Assembly: GCF_022899245.1 (NCBI RefSeq)
Contig: NZ_JALJAZ010000001.1
Location: forward strand, 2,453,001-2,517,000
Source of the DNA: Falsirhodobacter halotolerans
Lineage (GTDB): Bacteria; Pseudomonadota; Alphaproteobacteria; Rhodobacterales; Rhodobacteraceae
DNA: 64,000 nt
Direction of reading: 5' to 3'
A program made the position numbers and the translations under genes. This document shows, piece by piece, positions 52,097 through 62,105 of this stretch. The notes under the pieces are model-generated. The model was given only the letters and a program-made list of their open reading frames with translations. It did not search any database and was not told the origin of the DNA. Numbering within the stretch: position 1 is the stretch's first letter; each line of letters begins with the position of its first letter.

Positions 52097-55000
52097 TCAC
52101 TCGGCCGGCATGGCCTGCGGTTCGTCCGACAGGGGATGCGGCAGGTGGACCAGCATCTCCTTCGGGCAGGCCTGAAGGAAGTTCGCTCGCTCGCTCTCCC
52201 AATGGCGCAGGATGCGGTTGGCTTTCGCGCTGCCGGTTTCCGCCGCGTGGCGTTCGATCAGGCCGCGCAGCTGCGCCTCCCAATGCGGATGGCTCACGGC
52301 GCAGGTCACCAGCGTCTCAAGGTTCATCATGTCCTCGGCCACGCCGTCGGGATCGTAGAGATAGGCCATCCCCCCCGTCATCCCCGCACCGAAGTTCGCC
52401 CCGATGGAACCGAGGATCACCGCCACACCGCCGGTCATGTATTCGCAGCCGTTGGTGCCACAGCCCTCGATCACCACGGTCGCGCCGGAGTTGCGGACGG
52501 CGAACCGTTCCCCCGCACGGCCGGCGGCGAACAGATACCCCTCGGTCGCGCCGTAAAGGACGGTGTTGCCGATGATCGTGTTCGTCTCGGCCACCAGCGG
52601 GCTGCCCATCTGCGGACGCACCACGATCGTGCCGCCCGACAGCCCCTTGCCGACATAGTCGTTGGCGTCGCCCTGCACCTCGATCTTCAGGCCGCGCACG
52701 GCGAACGCCCCCAGGGATTGCCCCGCATTGCCCGACAGCTTCAGCGACAGATGGTCGGCCTGCAGGGTGTTCCGCATCCCGAACTTCTTGACGATATGGC
52801 TGGACGCACGGGTGCCGATGGTGCGCAGCGTGTTCCGCACGGCATAGGAGAGCTGCATCTTCTCCCCCTCCTCGAAGAAGCGCGCCCCGTCCTTGACGAT
52901 GTCGGCGTCCAGCGTGTCCATCACCGCGTTGCGGGGTTTGGAACGGTCATAGGTGATCCGGCTCGCCCCATCCACGGTGATCAGCAGCGGGTTCAGGTCC
53001 AGATCGTCCAAATGCGCCGATCCGCGGCTGACCTGGGACAGAAGATCCGCCCGCCCGATGATCTCGTCCAGCGACCGCGCGCCGATGGAGGCGAGGATCT
53101 CCCGCACCTCCTGGGCATAGAAGGTGATCAGGTTCACCACCTTGTCCGCCGTGCCGGTGAACTTCTTGCGCAACGCCTCGTCCTGCGTGCAGACGCCGAC
53201 GGGGCAGGTGTTGGACTGGCACTGGCGCACCATGATGCAGCCCATCGCAATCAGGGCGGCGGTGCCGATGCCGTATTCCTCGGCCCCCATCATCGCGGCC
53301 ATCACCACGTCGCGCCCCGTCCGCAGCCCGCCATCGGTGCGCAGCGTGATGCGTTCGCGCAGGTTGTTCATCGACAGGACCTGATGCGCCTCGGTCAGGC
53401 CCATTTCCCACGGCAGGCCCGCATATTTGATGCTGGTCCCCGGGGATGCGCCCGTGCCGCCGTTGTGGCCCGAGATCAGGATGATGTCGGCCTTGGCCTT
53501 GGCCACGCCCGCCGCGATCGTGCCCACGCCCGAGGACGACACCAGCTTCACCGTCACCTTGGCGCGCGGGTTGATCTGCTTCAGGTCGTAGATCAGCTGC
53601 GCCAGATCCTCGATGGAATAGATGTCGTGGTGCGGCGGGGGGGAGATCAGCGTCACCCCTTTGGTCGCATGGCGCAGCCGCGCGATCAGTTCGGTCACCT
53701 TCATGCCCGGAAGCTGGCCGCCCTCGCCCGGTTTCGCACCCTGGGCGACCTTGATCTCCAGCTCTTCGCAGGCATTGAGGTATTCCGCCGTCACGCCGAA
53801 CCGGCCCGAGGCGACCTGCTTGATCTTGGCCGACGGATTGTCGCCGTTGGGTTCGGGCACGAAATGCTCGGGCAGCTCGCCGCCTTCACCGGAATCGGAT
53901 TTCGCGCCAATGCGGTTCATGGCGACGTTCAGTGTCTTGTGCGCCTCCGGCCCAAGGGCACCCAGCGACATGCCCGGCGTCACGAACCGCTTGCGGATGG
54001 AGGTGATGCTCTCCACCTCCTCGATCGGGACGGGCTTGCCCAGGGGCTTGATGTCCAGAAGATCGCGCAGGTGGATCGGCGGGTTGGCCCGCAACGCGGC
54101 GGTGTATTGCTTCCAGATGTCGAAGCTGGCCCGGTCGCAGGCGGCTTGCAGCATGTGCATCGTCTGCGCTTCCCAGGCGTGCTTTTCGCCCGACCGGCGC
54201 GCCTTGTAAAAGCCGCCGATGGGCAGCACGTCGGGCTGGCCCCGCCAGCCGCGGGCATGGGCCTCCTCCACCTTCTTCTGAAGGCCGTGCAGACCGATGC
54301 CGGAGATGCGCGACTGCATTCCGGGGAAATATTCCGCGACCATCGCGCGGCTCAGGCCCACCGCCTCGAAGTTCAGACCACCGCGATAGGAGGAGATGAC
54401 CGAGATCCCCATCTTCGCCATGATCTTCAGAAGACCCGCGTCGATGGCATCGCGGTACCGGCGCATCGCCTCGGTCAGCTTGCCGTCGATCAGGCCGCGG
54501 TCGATCCGGTCGGCAATGCTGTCCTGCGCCAGATAGGGGTTCACCGTCGTGGCGCCGCAACCGATCAGCACGGCGAAGTAATGCGCGTCGATGCATTCCG
54601 CCGACCGCACGTTGATCGAACAGAAGGTCCGCAGGCCCTTGCGCGTCAGCCAGGAATGCACCGCGCTGGTGGCGAGGATCATCGGCATGGGCACACGCCC
54701 CTCGCCCTGATCCTCATCCGACAGCACGATATGGCCCGCGCCGGAGCGCACGGCATCCTCGGCCTCGGACCGGATGCGGGCCAGCGCCTCGCCCATGTCG
54801 GCGCCGCTGGCGAAGGTGCAGTCGATCCGCGCGACCTGATCGCCGAACTGGCGTAGCATCACCTCGAATTCGGCATTGGCGATGAACGGGCTTTCCAGAA
54901 CCAGAATCTCGGTCTGGCCCGAGTTTTCGTCCAGCACGTTCTTGAGGTTGCCGAACCGGGTCTTCAGGCTCATCACCCGCGCTTCGCGCAAGCTGTCGAT

Positions 55001-56626
55001 GGGCGGGTTCGTCACCTGGCTGAACGCCTGCCGGAAGAAATGCGACAGCGGACGATAGACCGAGGACAGGACGGCGGCGGGCGTGTCATCGCCCATCGAC
55101 GCGATCATCTCCTTGCCGTCCTCCGCCATGGGGGACAGCACCTGCTCCATCTCCTCCAGCGAATAGCCGGCGGCGATCTGGCGCTGGCGCAGGGCGGCAC
55201 CGTCGAATTTCGGCTCCTCCGGCACGTCGCGCAGCAGGGTGGACAGGTCCACGACCTTTTCGATCCAGTCGCCGAAGGGGCGCTCGGCGGCCAGTTTGTC
55301 CTTCAGCTCGGCATCGTGATAAAGCCGTCCTTCGGCCATATCGACGGCGATCATCTGCCCCGGCCCCAGCGCGCCCTTTTCGCGCACGTTCATCTCGTCG
55401 ATCGGGACCATGCCCGCCTCCGACCCCGCGATCAGCAGCCCGTCGCCGGTCACGACATAGCGCATGGGGCGCAAGCCGTTGCGGTCCAGCCCGCCGCAGA
55501 CCCAGCGCCCGTCGGTCATCGCCAGCGCGGCCGGGCCGTCCCACGGCTCCATCACCGCGTTGCAATAGGCATACATGTCGGCCCAGGCCTTCGGCATCTC
55601 TCCGGTCTGCTTGGACCAGGCTTCGGGCACCAGCATCGTCTTGGTCATGGGGGCCGTCCGCCCGCCGCGCACCAGCACCTCGAACACCGCGTCCAGCGCG
55701 CCCGAATCGGACGTGCCCGACGGGATGATCGGCTTGATGTCCTCCGCCGCCTCGCCGAACGTGCTGGAGGCCATGCGGATTTCATGGCTCCGCATCCAGT
55801 TCACGTTGCCCTTCAGCGTGTTGATCTCGCCGTTATGGGCCAGCATGCGGAACGGCTGGGCCAGGGACCATTGCGGGAAGGTGTTGGTGGAATAGCGCTG
55901 GTGATAGATGGCAAAGGCGCTTTCGAACCGTTCGTCCATCAGGTCGGGATAGAAGACCGCCACCTGTTCGGCCAGCATCATCCCCTTGTAGATGAGCGAG
56001 CGGCAGGACAGCGAACAGATGTAAAGGCTGGTGATGTTGGCGGCCAGCGCCGCCTTCTCGATCCGGCGACGGATGACATAAAGGTCGCGCTCGAACGCCA
56101 CCTCGTCGATATCCTTGTCGCAACGGATCAGGATCTGCTCGATCTCCGGCCGGGTGGCGTTGGCCTTTTCGCCCAGAACGGCGGTGTCCACCGGAACGTG
56201 CCGCCAGCCATAGATGTAGTGCCCCATCCGCAGGACCTCGGTCTCCACGATGGTCCGGCAACGTTCCTGCGCGCCGAAATCGGTCCGGGGCAGGAAGATC
56301 TGGCCCACGGCGATGCGCTTGTCGGTGTCGGGCTCGTGCCCCGTGCGGCGGACCTGGTCATAGAAGAACGGGACGGGGATCTGGACATGGATGCCCGCGC
56401 CATCGCCTGTCTTGCCGTCGGCATCGACCGCGCCGCGGTGCCAGATGGCCTTCAGCGCGTCGATCCCCGCCTGCACCACGCGGCGCTGCGGCGCGCCGTC
56501 CATGGCGACCACAAGGCCGACTCCACAAGAGGATTTCTCATCCTCGAACCGAAAGAGGCCGTTATCGGCCATCCACTGGCGCTTGGCTTCCTCGGCCTTC
56601 ACCCAGGCGTCATCATATACGGTCAT
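52097..56626 (-). CDS. gltB: Glutamate synthase (NADPH) large subunit
   Basis: Transfers the amide of glutamine to 2-oxoglutarate. The 1509-residue protein starts with a class II glutamine amidotransferase; the nucleophile is Cys34 (SSCGVGLV) after a propeptide that is removed. The synthase domain and FMN site follow, with the [3Fe-4S] Cys cluster in QCQSNTCPVGVC, and the C-terminal GXGXG domain (GNAGQSLGAFAV). The ATG has AAGGAGG. Its first base pairs overlap the stop of the secreted-protein gene (ATGA). Ends at a terminator. Confidence 0.97.
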   Translation of the reverse strand: MTVYDDAWVKAEEAKRQWMADNGLFRFEDEKSSCGVGLVVAMDGAPQRRVVQAGIDALKAIWHRGAVDADGKTGDGAGIHVQIPVPFFYDQVRRTGHEPDTDKRIAVGQIFLPRTDFGAQERCRTIVETEVLRMGHYIYGWRHVPVDTAVLGEKANATRPEIEQILIRCDKDIDEVAFERDLYVIRRRIEKAALAANITSLYICSLSCRSLIYKGMMLAEQVAVFYPDLMDERFESAFAIYHQRYSTNTFPQWSLAQPFRMLAHNGEINTLKGNVNWMRSHEIRMASSTFGEAAEDIKPIIPSGTSDSGALDAVFEVLVRGGRTAPMTKTMLVPEAWSKQTGEMPKAWADMYAYCNAVMEPWDGPAALAMTDGRWVCGGLDRNGLRPMRYVVTGDGLLIAGSEAGMVPIDEMNVREKGALGPGQMIAVDMAEGRLYHDAELKDKLAAERPFGDWIEKVVDLSTLLRDVPEEPKFDGAALRQRQIAAGYSLEEMEQVLSPMAEDGKEMIASMGDDTPAAVLSSVYRPLSHFFRQAFSQVTNPPIDSLREARVMSLKTRFGNLKNVLDENSGQTEILVLESPFIANAEFEVMLRQFGDQVARIDCTFASGADMGEALARIRSEAEDAVRSGAGHIVLSDEDQGEGRVPMPMILATSAVHSWLTRKGLRTFCSINVRSAECIDAHYFAVLIGCGATTVNPYLAQDSIADRIDRGLIDGKLTEAMRRYRDAIDAGLLKIMAKMGISVISSYRGGLNFEAVGLSRAMVAEYFPGMQSRISGIGLHGLQKKVEEAHARGWRGQPDVLPIGGFYKARRSGEKHAWEAQTMHMLQAACDRASFDIWKQYTAALRANPPIHLRDLLDIKPLGKPVPIEEVESITSIRKRFVTPGMSLGALGPEAHKTLNVAMNRIGAKSDSGEGGELPEHFVPEPNGDNPSAKIKQVASGRFGVTAEYLNACEELEIKVAQGAKPGEGGQLPGMKVTELIARLRHATKGVTLISPPPHHDIYSIEDLAQLIYDLKQINPRAKVTVKLVSSSGVGTIAAGVAKAKADIILISGHNGGTGASPGTSIKYAGLPWEMGLTEAHQVLSMNNLRERITLRTDGGLRTGRDVVMAAMMGAEEYGIGTAALIAMGCIMVRQCQSNTCPVGVCTQDEALRKKFTGTADKVVNLITFYAQEVREILASIGARSLDEIIGRADLLSQVSRGSAHLDDLDLNPLLITVDGASRITYDRSKPRNAVMDTLDADIVKDGARFFEEGEKMQLSYAVRNTLRTIGTRASSHIVKKFGMRNTLQADHLSLKLSGNAGQSLGAFAVRGLKIEVQGDANDYVGKGLSGGTIVVRPQMGSPLVAETNTIIGNTVLYGATEGYLFAAGRAGERFAVRNSGATVVIEGCGTNGCEYMTGGVAVILGSIGANFGAGMTGGMAYLYDPDGVAEDMMNLETLVTCAVSHPHWEAQLRGLIERHAAETGSAKANRILRHWESERANFLQACPKEMLVHLPHPLSDEPQAMPAE

Positions 56627-57384
56627 GGCTGGCCTCCTTCCGAGGAACTGGCAAGTGTTGCGGAAACATCGGCGCCGGTCCGGCGCGGATGATCTTCGGC
56701 AAAGGCATGGGGGTCGGGCAGGCCCGACATGATCACATCGCAATCAAAGATCGGCTGGCTGGCCTGATATCCCTGATCGCCGGGAAAGGCGAAGGTCACG
56801 GGGCGGCCGTCGCTTTTGGCCCATTGGCCCGACCCGTCGCCATATTCGGTCGGGCCGCCGAAGAAGGTGCCCAAGGTCCGGCTGACATATTCCTGCCCGC
56901 GCGACTGCCGCGTCACATCCCCGTTCTCATCACGCTCGGTAAAGGCGAACTGCGTCACGGCCAGCGACTGGCCCCCGATCGTCACCGTCTCGCCCGTCAG
57001 CCGGTCCTTGCCGGTGACGTGGCGGCGGGTGCCGTCCGCGCGATCCAGCCAGAAATCGAACGTGTCGCGGCCCGTGGCGAACAGAGTGGACAGCGATCCG
57101 GGATCGGCCCGTTCGCCCAGGGTCTGCACGGGGCCGCCGTCATGGCTTTCGACCCATTCCGCCTCGGCATTGGTCAGGGTCAGGAAATACGGCCCCTCCT
57201 GATCGGCATCGAGCCGCCATTGCGCGCCCTCTTCCATCCCGTCGCAGGCATAGTAGTTCGAGACGCGGCATTCCTTGGATTGCACCGTCATGATCGTGGT
57301 GCAGCCTTCGGGCGGGGAAAACGCCCCCGCCTGCGCAAAGGCCCCCGAGGGGAGCAGCGCGACAAGACCCAAGGCCCGGATCAT
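56623..57384 (-). CDS. Secreted hypothetical protein within the gltD-gltB operon
   Basis: A 253-residue protein with a signal peptide (MIRALGLVALLPSGAFA, cleavage near residue 17-20). The mature part has four Cys: Cys28, Cys39, Cys47 and one in PIFDCDVI, perhaps two disulfides. It has no recognised domain. Both ends overlap the neighbours by four bases: ATGA with gltD stop and ATGA with gltB start. So it is strictly co-translated with glutamate synthase. Its periplasmic location makes a direct role in the cytosolic enzyme puzzling. Confidence 0.8.
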   Translation of the reverse strand: MIRALGLVALLPSGAFAQAGAFSPPEGCTTIMTVQSKECRVSNYYACDGMEEGAQWRLDADQEGPYFLTLTNAEAEWVESHDGGPVQTLGERADPGSLSTLFATGRDTFDFWLDRADGTRRHVTGKDRLTGETVTIGGQSLAVTQFAFTERDENGDVTRQSRGQEYVSRTLGTFFGGPTEYGDGSGQWAKSDGRPVTFAFPGDQGYQASQPIFDCDVIMSGLPDPHAFAEDHPRRTGADVSATLASSSEGGQP

Positions 57385-58817
57385 TCCGCCGCCACCGCGG
57401 ACGGCGCCGACAGGTAATCCATGATCGCATCCGCCGCCTCGCGCCCGTCGCGGATGGCCCAGACGACCAGCGACGCGCCGCGCACGATGTCGCCCGCGGC
57501 ATAGACGCCGGGCAGGTTGGTCGCATGGCTGCGGAAATCGGCCTTCACCGTGCCCCAGCGGGTGGTGCCCAGATCGGGGGCGTTCCACATCTGGGGAAGG
57601 TCTTCCGGCTCGAAGCCCAGGGCGGTGATGACCAGATCGGCGGGCTCGACGTAATCGGCACCCTCGATCACCTCGGGGCTTTGACGGCCCGACGCGTCGG
57701 GCGGCCCAAGGCGCATCCTCTGCACGACGACGCCTTCGACATGATCCTCGCCCACCAGACCGAGGGGGGACGTCAACCAGACGAATTCCACGCCCTCCTC
57801 CTCGGCGTTCTGGGTTTCGCGTTGGCTTCCCGGCATGTTCGCGCGGTCGCGGCGATACAGACATTTGACCGAGGTCGCGCCCTGACGGATCGCCGTGCGC
57901 ACACAGTCCATCGCCGTGTCGCCGCCGCCGATCACCACGACGCGCTTTCCCATCGCGTTCAGATGGCCGTTGTCATAGGCCTCGACCTCATCCCCGAAGC
58001 TTTTGCGGTTCGACGCGGTCAGATAGGCGAGCGCCGGCACCAGACCGTCGGCCCCAAGGCTGTCTTTCGACAGATCGCGCGCCTTGTAGACGCCGGTGGC
58101 GATCAGCACGGCGTCGTGCTGGCCGCGAATCGCATCGAAGCTGATATCCACGCCGACATCGCAGTTCATCACGAACTGCACGCCCGCCTGCTCCAGCAAC
58201 TCCACCCGCCGCATGACGACGTGCTTTTCCAGCTTGAAGCCGGGGATGCCATAGGTCAGCAGCCCGCCCGCGCGGTCATAGCGATCATAGACCGTGACCT
58301 GCACGCCCTGACGCCGCAGCATGTCCGCCGCCGCAAGGCCCCCCGGCCCCGCGCCGATGATGCCCACCGATTCGGTGCGCTCGGCGATCGGGGTGCCGGG
58401 CTTCACCCACCCCCGCTCCCACGCGGTGTCGGTGATGTATTTTTCCACCGCGCCGATGGTGACGGTGCCGTGGCCGGATTGCTCGATGACGCAGTTCCCC
58501 TCGCACAGGCGGTCCTGCGGGCAGATGCGGCCGCAGATCTCGGGGAAAGTGTTGGTGGCTTGGCTGAGGGCATAGGCCTCCTCCAGCCGGCCCGAGGCGG
58601 TCATCCGCAGCCAGTCGGGGATGTTGTTGTGGAGCGGGCAGTGCGATTGGCAATAAGGAACGCCGCATTGGCTGCACCGGCTCGACTGCTCCTCGGCCTT
58701 GATCGTCGCGAACTCGCGATAAATCTCGTCAAAGTCCTGACGACGGCTGTCCGCCCCACGTTTTTCGGGCATTTCGCGCGTCGTCTTGACGAACTGAAGC
58801 ATCCGTTCCTTGGCCAT
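57381..58817 (-). CDS. gltD: Glutamate synthase small subunit
   Basis: NADPH-oxidising flavoprotein that feeds electrons to GltB. The 478-residue product has N-terminal [4Fe-4S] Cys sets CSQCGVPYCQSHC and CGRICPQDRLCEGNC, FAD motif GIIGAGPGGLAAA, and NADPH motif VIGGGDTAMD. ATG 58817 has AAGGA upstream; a longer reading frame upstream is not supported. First gene of the gltD-secreted-gltB run. Confidence 0.96.
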   Translation of the reverse strand: MAKERMLQFVKTTREMPEKRGADSRRQDFDEIYREFATIKAEEQSSRCSQCGVPYCQSHCPLHNNIPDWLRMTASGRLEEAYALSQATNTFPEICGRICPQDRLCEGNCVIEQSGHGTVTIGAVEKYITDTAWERGWVKPGTPIAERTESVGIIGAGPGGLAAADMLRRQGVQVTVYDRYDRAGGLLTYGIPGFKLEKHVVMRRVELLEQAGVQFVMNCDVGVDISFDAIRGQHDAVLIATGVYKARDLSKDSLGADGLVPALAYLTASNRKSFGDEVEAYDNGHLNAMGKRVVVIGGGDTAMDCVRTAIRQGATSVKCLYRRDRANMPGSQRETQNAEEEGVEFVWLTSPLGLVGEDHVEGVVVQRMRLGPPDASGRQSPEVIEGADYVEPADLVITALGFEPEDLPQMWNAPDLGTTRWGTVKADFRSHATNLPGVYAAGDIVRGASLVVWAIRDGREAADAIMDYLSAPSAVAAE

Positions 58818-58877
58818 GGCTGGGCATTCCTTGCGATGAGGCGGCACAGACGTCCATATACAAGGCAATTTCGACAT

Positions 58878-58896
58878 AAAAGTCAGCAAAGCTGAC
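58878..58896 (-). terminator. Hairpin with T-run, probable uppP terminator
   Basis: On the minus strand GTCAGC, TTT, GCTGAC followed by TTTT. It lies about 75 bases after the uppP stop and 61 bases before gltD. The stem is short (six pairs), so it may instead be part of a gltD leader. Confidence 0.5.
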
Positions 58897-58970
58897 CTTA
58901 GTGCGATTATTTTGGGCCGACAGGAAACGACCCCAAGGATCGTTGACGCGAATAGGTCAGTATACGATAC

Positions 58971-59771
58971 CTAACCCCACAGCGTCAGGGCGGTCATCGC
59001 CAAACATCCGACCCCGATCCGCCACCAACCGAACACCGCATACCCGTGGCGCGAGATGTAGCCGAGCAACCAGCGCACGACGCACAGGCCCGACACGAAG
59101 GCCGCGGCGAAGCCGATGGCGATCATCCCCGCCTCACCCGCGTCCAGCACATCGCGGTTCCGCCACAGATCATAGGTGAAGGCCCCCAGCATTGTGGGGA
59201 TGGAAAGAAAGAACGAAAACTCCGCCGCCGCCCGCTTTCCGACCCCCATCAACAGCGCGCCAACGATGGTCGCACCCGATCGCGACACGCCCGGGATCAT
59301 CGCCACGCATTGAACGAAGCCGATTCGCAGCGCCACGCTCAGCGGCAGGCGCATCGCATCCTCATGCTTGGGTTCGGGGGCGAACCGATCCACGAACAGC
59401 AGGATCACCCCGCCCAGGATCAGCATCAGCGCGATCAGGCGCGGGGTTTCGAACAGCACCGTCTTGATCAGGTCATGCGCCAGAACGCCGATGAAGACCG
59501 CCGGCAGAAACGCCACCAGCACCGAAATCAGAAACCGGCGCGCCGCCGGATCATGCGGGGCGGCGCGCACCACATGCGACAGGCGCGCGGCATAGACGGT
59601 CATGATCGCCAGCACCGCCCCCAACTGGATCATCACGGCGAAGGTGTTGCCTGCGCTTTCGAACCCGATGAAATGGCCGATCAGCAGCAGATGCCCGGTA
59701 GAGGATACCGGAATGAACTCGGTCAGCCCTTCCACGATGCCAAGGAACAGGGCTTCGAGTGCGTTGGTCAT
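58971..59771 (-). CDS. uppP: Undecaprenyl-diphosphatase
   Basis: Recycles undecaprenyl diphosphate, the lipid carrier for peptidoglycan and O-antigen. The 266-residue membrane protein of the BacA/UppP type has eight hydrophobic spans. Catalytic motifs are [12 protein letters not shown] and [13 protein letters not shown] 59769-59771 follows the NDUFA9-like gene by seven bases on the same strand. Overexpression gives bacitracin resistance in other bacteria. Confidence 0.96.
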   Translation of the reverse strand: MTNALEALFLGIVEGLTEFIPVSSTGHLLLIGHFIGFESAGNTFAVMIQLGAVLAIMTVYAARLSHVVRAAPHDPAARRFLISVLVAFLPAVFIGVLAHDLIKTVLFETPRLIALMLILGGVILLFVDRFAPEPKHEDAMRLPLSVALRIGFVQCVAMIPGVSRSGATIVGALLMGVGKRAAAEFSFFLSIPTMLGAFTYDLWRNRDVLDAGEAGMIAIGFAAAFVSGLCVVRWLLGYISRHGYAVFGWWRIGVGCLAMTALTLWG

Positions 59772-59778
59772 GGAAAGG

Positions 59779-60759
59779 TCACACTTTCGGTAAGGTCTTT
59801 ATCTCGTGCTGGCGGGCGTATTGCCCGTCGGGGCGATACGGCCACAAATATTCGGGCAGCACGGATTCGAACGCCAGAGGCGCAATCCCCAGTTCGGCAA
59901 AGCCTCGCGCATCGGGCGACACCACGTTGTTCTTCGCCAGCAGCTTCAGCTGATCGCGGGTGGCCGCCGGATTGGCGAAAAGACCGCCCGTCACCTTCGA
60001 CAGCCCGTCGAATCCGCAGGCCATCACACGGGCCACGACCAGCGGCACGTCCACGATCTTGCGGCGGCGCAGGATCACCCCCAGCATGTCCCGCATCAGG
60101 GCGCGGAAGGTCCGCACCTCCGGCCCGCCCAGTTCATAGATACCGGCGGCCGCCCCATCGACGCCCGCCACGACCGCGCGCGCCACATCGTCGACATAGA
60201 CCGGCTGGAATTTCGTATCGCCGTGAATCACCGGCAGGATGGGCGAGGTGCGCGCCATCGCGGCGAATCGGTTGAAGAACCGGTCCTCGGCCCCGAATAC
60301 GACCGAGGGGCGCAGAATGACCGCCGCCGGAAAGGCCGCCTGCACCTGCCGCTCACCTTCGGCCTTGCTGCGGGCATAGGTGCTGCCCGACGCCGCATCG
60401 GCCCCCAAGGCCGAGATGTGAACCAGACGCGCCACGCCCATCTCCGCGGCCAGACGGGCGATGCGGCCCGCCCCTTCGGCCTGCACCGCGTCAAAGCCGT
60501 TCTTGCCCGACGGGCTGAGAACGCCGACGCAGTTCACCACCGCCGACGCCCCCACCATCGCGGCCCGGACCGAGGCGTCGTCGCGGATGTTGCAGAACAC
60601 CGGCTCCACCTGGCCCACCGCGCCATAGGGCTTGAGAAACAGCGCCTCGTTCGGGCGGCGGACCGCGATGCGGATGCGCCAGCCATCCTTGGCCAGACGC
60701 CGCGCGGCGTAACGCCCGACAAAGCCGGACCCTCCGAATATCGTGACGAGCTTGGTCAT
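59779..60759 (-). CDS. NAD(P)-binding complex I assembly-like protein (NDUFA9 type)
   Basis: A 326-residue SDR-like protein. The Rossmann motif is [17 protein letters not shown]. Other family segments are [18 protein letters not shown] and RPSVVFG. It belongs to the atypical SDR group that includes the NDUFA9 accessory subunit of complex I and bacterial proteins of unclear role. GGAGG is eight bases upstream of ATG 60759. It is divergent from the tRNA-Leu gene. A longer N-terminal reading lacks family similarity. Confidence 0.88.
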   Translation of the reverse strand: MTKLVTIFGGSGFVGRYAARRLAKDGWRIRIAVRRPNEALFLKPYGAVGQVEPVFCNIRDDASVRAAMVGASAVVNCVGVLSPSGKNGFDAVQAEGAGRIARLAAEMGVARLVHISALGADAASGSTYARSKAEGERQVQAAFPAAVILRPSVVFGAEDRFFNRFAAMARTSPILPVIHGDTKFQPVYVDDVARAVVAGVDGAAAGIYELGGPEVRTFRALMRDMLGVILRRRKIVDVPLVVARVMACGFDGLSKVTGGLFANPAATRDQLKLLAKNNVVSPDARGFAELGIAPLAFESVLPEYLWPYRPDGQYARQHEIKTLPKV

Positions 60760-60859
60760 CCTGGGATCCTCCGGGCCGCACCTGATGCCCCACGGATACG
60801 CCGCCGCGCCCCCATGGGCAAGCGCCCCGACGTCGTCGCAAAAAAGTTGGAAATCCGCG

Positions 60860-60888
60860 TTGACACCGCCCGGCGGCAACGGTAGATC
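60860..60888 (+). promoter_or_regulatory. Sigma-70 promoter of tRNA-Leu
   Basis: TTGACA (60860-60865), 17-base spacer, TAGATC (60883-60888). Predicted start near 60895, nine bases before the tRNA. This is the best housekeeping promoter in the window. Confidence 0.8.
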
Positions 60889-60903
60889 ACCGCCACGACA
60901 TCA

Positions 60904-60988
60904 GCCCAGATGGCGGAATTGGTAGACGCGCACGGTTCAGGTCCGTGTGCCGCAAGGCGTGGAGGTTCGAGTCCTCTTCTGGGCACCA
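60904..60988 (+). tRNA. leuW: tRNA-Leu (anticodon CAG)
   Basis: An 85-base class II tRNA. Acceptor arm GCCCAGA pairs with TCTGGGC, and CCA is encoded at the 3' end (60986-60988). The anticodon CAG is at 60938-60940 in a seven-base loop closed by CACGG/CCGTG. The T-arm has GGTTCGAGTCC, and a long variable arm is present, as expected for Leu. It reads the CUG codon, the main Leu codon in GC-rich genomes. Followed by a terminator at 60999-61024. Confidence 0.97.
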
Positions 60989-60998
60989 AGTCTTGGCG

Positions 60999-61024
60999 AA
61001 AGCCCCGGCATCGTCCGGGGCTTT
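60999..61024 (+). terminator. Rho-independent terminator of tRNA-Leu
   Basis: AAAGCCCCGG, loop CATCGT, CCGGGGCTTT. Perfect ten-base stem with T-run. The part 61002-61030 is nearly identical, inverted, to 61059-61087. Confidence 0.85.
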
Positions 61025-61062
61025 GTCATGTTCAGCCCCCCGCATTCCGCCGCTCCGGCATG

Positions 61063-61087
61063 AAAAAGCCCCGGACGATGCCGGGGC
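61063..61087 (-). terminator. Rho-independent terminator of siderophore-interacting gene
   Basis: On the minus strand GCCCCGG, loop CATCGT, CCGGGGC, then five T. It is an inverted near-copy of the tRNA terminator including the same loop, and lies 20 bases past the stop of the gene at 61107-62105. Confidence 0.85.
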
Positions 61088-61106
61088 CATACCGCTGCCG
61101 AAAGAA

Positions 61107-62105
61107 TCAGTGCGCCGTCCAATAGGCGAGGGCGTGGATCTCCCCCCGCTTCAGCCCCAACGCGACCCCATGCTCGCGCGCGAGCGCCGCCTCGCCCTTC
61201 TCGCCCGCGAAGAAGACATAGCGCGGGCCCGCCGGAACCTCGGTCGCGCGGAAGGCCTCGATCAGGGTGGCCCCCTCGTCGCGGAAGGCCCAGCGCAGAA
61301 CGATCCCCTCGGGGGTGCGCACGGTCTGCACATCCGCGCGGCTGGGGACAAGGATCGTCGCCACGCCCTGCGTTCCGGCGGGCGCGCCCTCGATCATGCG
61401 AATGATCACGGGCAGGGCCGTCTCATCCCCGATCAGCCCGATCCACGGCGCTTCGGTCAGGCCGGTGCCGCCCGGTCCGGTCAGCGCGACCTCATCCCCC
61501 GGACGCAGGCCGTCGGCCCAGTCGTTCACCGTGCCGCCCGCATGACGGAAGATGTCGAACTCCATCCACGACCCTTCGGGACAAACCTTGCGCACCGTAT
61601 AGGCCGGGCGATGCCATGCCTCCACCCCGCCGGGCCAGACGGTGCCGCCGGTATCGTCCGTGGTGGGCCACCCCGTGCCCGCAGGCCCCAGCAACAGGCG
61701 GAAATGCAGCCCGCCATCCAGAAACCGGGTGTAATCCCCCCCCAGCCGAACGCGGGTAAAGGAGGGCGAGATCTGCATTACCCGCTCCACCCGCCCGATC
61801 GCCAGATTGGCGGGATTCGGGCCCGCGCGCATCCGCGCCCAGGTGATGCAATGCTTCAGCCCCGCCTGATCCAGATGCCAGTCCAGCGTGTCGCGCAGAT
61901 GCAAAAGCTCCACGCTGTCCTTGGACGTGATCTGCACCGTGGTGACGCGATCGACCTCGAACACCTCCAGCGTGCCGTAATACATCGCGACCGACATGCC
62001 GCGTGCCGTGGGCGTGACGGGATAATCAAGCTCGGCCGCGCGCGCCTTCAGTCCGGGAAGGAAGTCGCGCATCGGAACGGCAAGCGTGGCGGTCGTGGTC
62101 TGCAT
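61107..62105 (-). CDS. Siderophore-interacting protein (ferric-siderophore reductase), DUF2218 fused
   Basis: A 332-residue protein. An N-terminal DUF2218-like domain (about 1-95) is followed by a SIP-type FAD/NAD(P)H reductase domain (about 100-332). That has the segments RPAYTVRKV and DETALPVIIRMIEG. It releases iron from siderophores by reduction in the cytosol. Linked to iron uptake as is exbB-tonB, but far from it here. ATG 62105 has GAGG ten bases upstream. No clear iron box was recognised in the 208-base gap to psd. Confidence 0.88.
   Translation of the reverse strand: MQTTTATLAVPMRDFLPGLKARAAELDYPVTPTARGMSVAMYYGTLEVFEVDRVTTVQITSKDSVELLHLRDTLDWHLDQAGLKHCITWARMRAGPNPANLAIGRVERVMQISPSFTRVRLGGDYTRFLDGGLHFRLLLGPAGTGWPTTDDTGGTVWPGGVEAWHRPAYTVRKVCPEGSWMEFDIFRHAGGTVNDWADGLRPGDEVALTGPGGTGLTEAPWIGLIGDETALPVIIRMIEGAPAGTQGVATILVPSRADVQTVRTPEGIVLRWAFRDEGATLIEAFRATEVPAGPRYVFFAGEKGEAALAREHGVALGLKRGEIHALAYWTAH

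Noticed and set aside
52079-54856. A 925-residue plus-strand open frame
   Set aside because: Antisense to gltB; no motifs.
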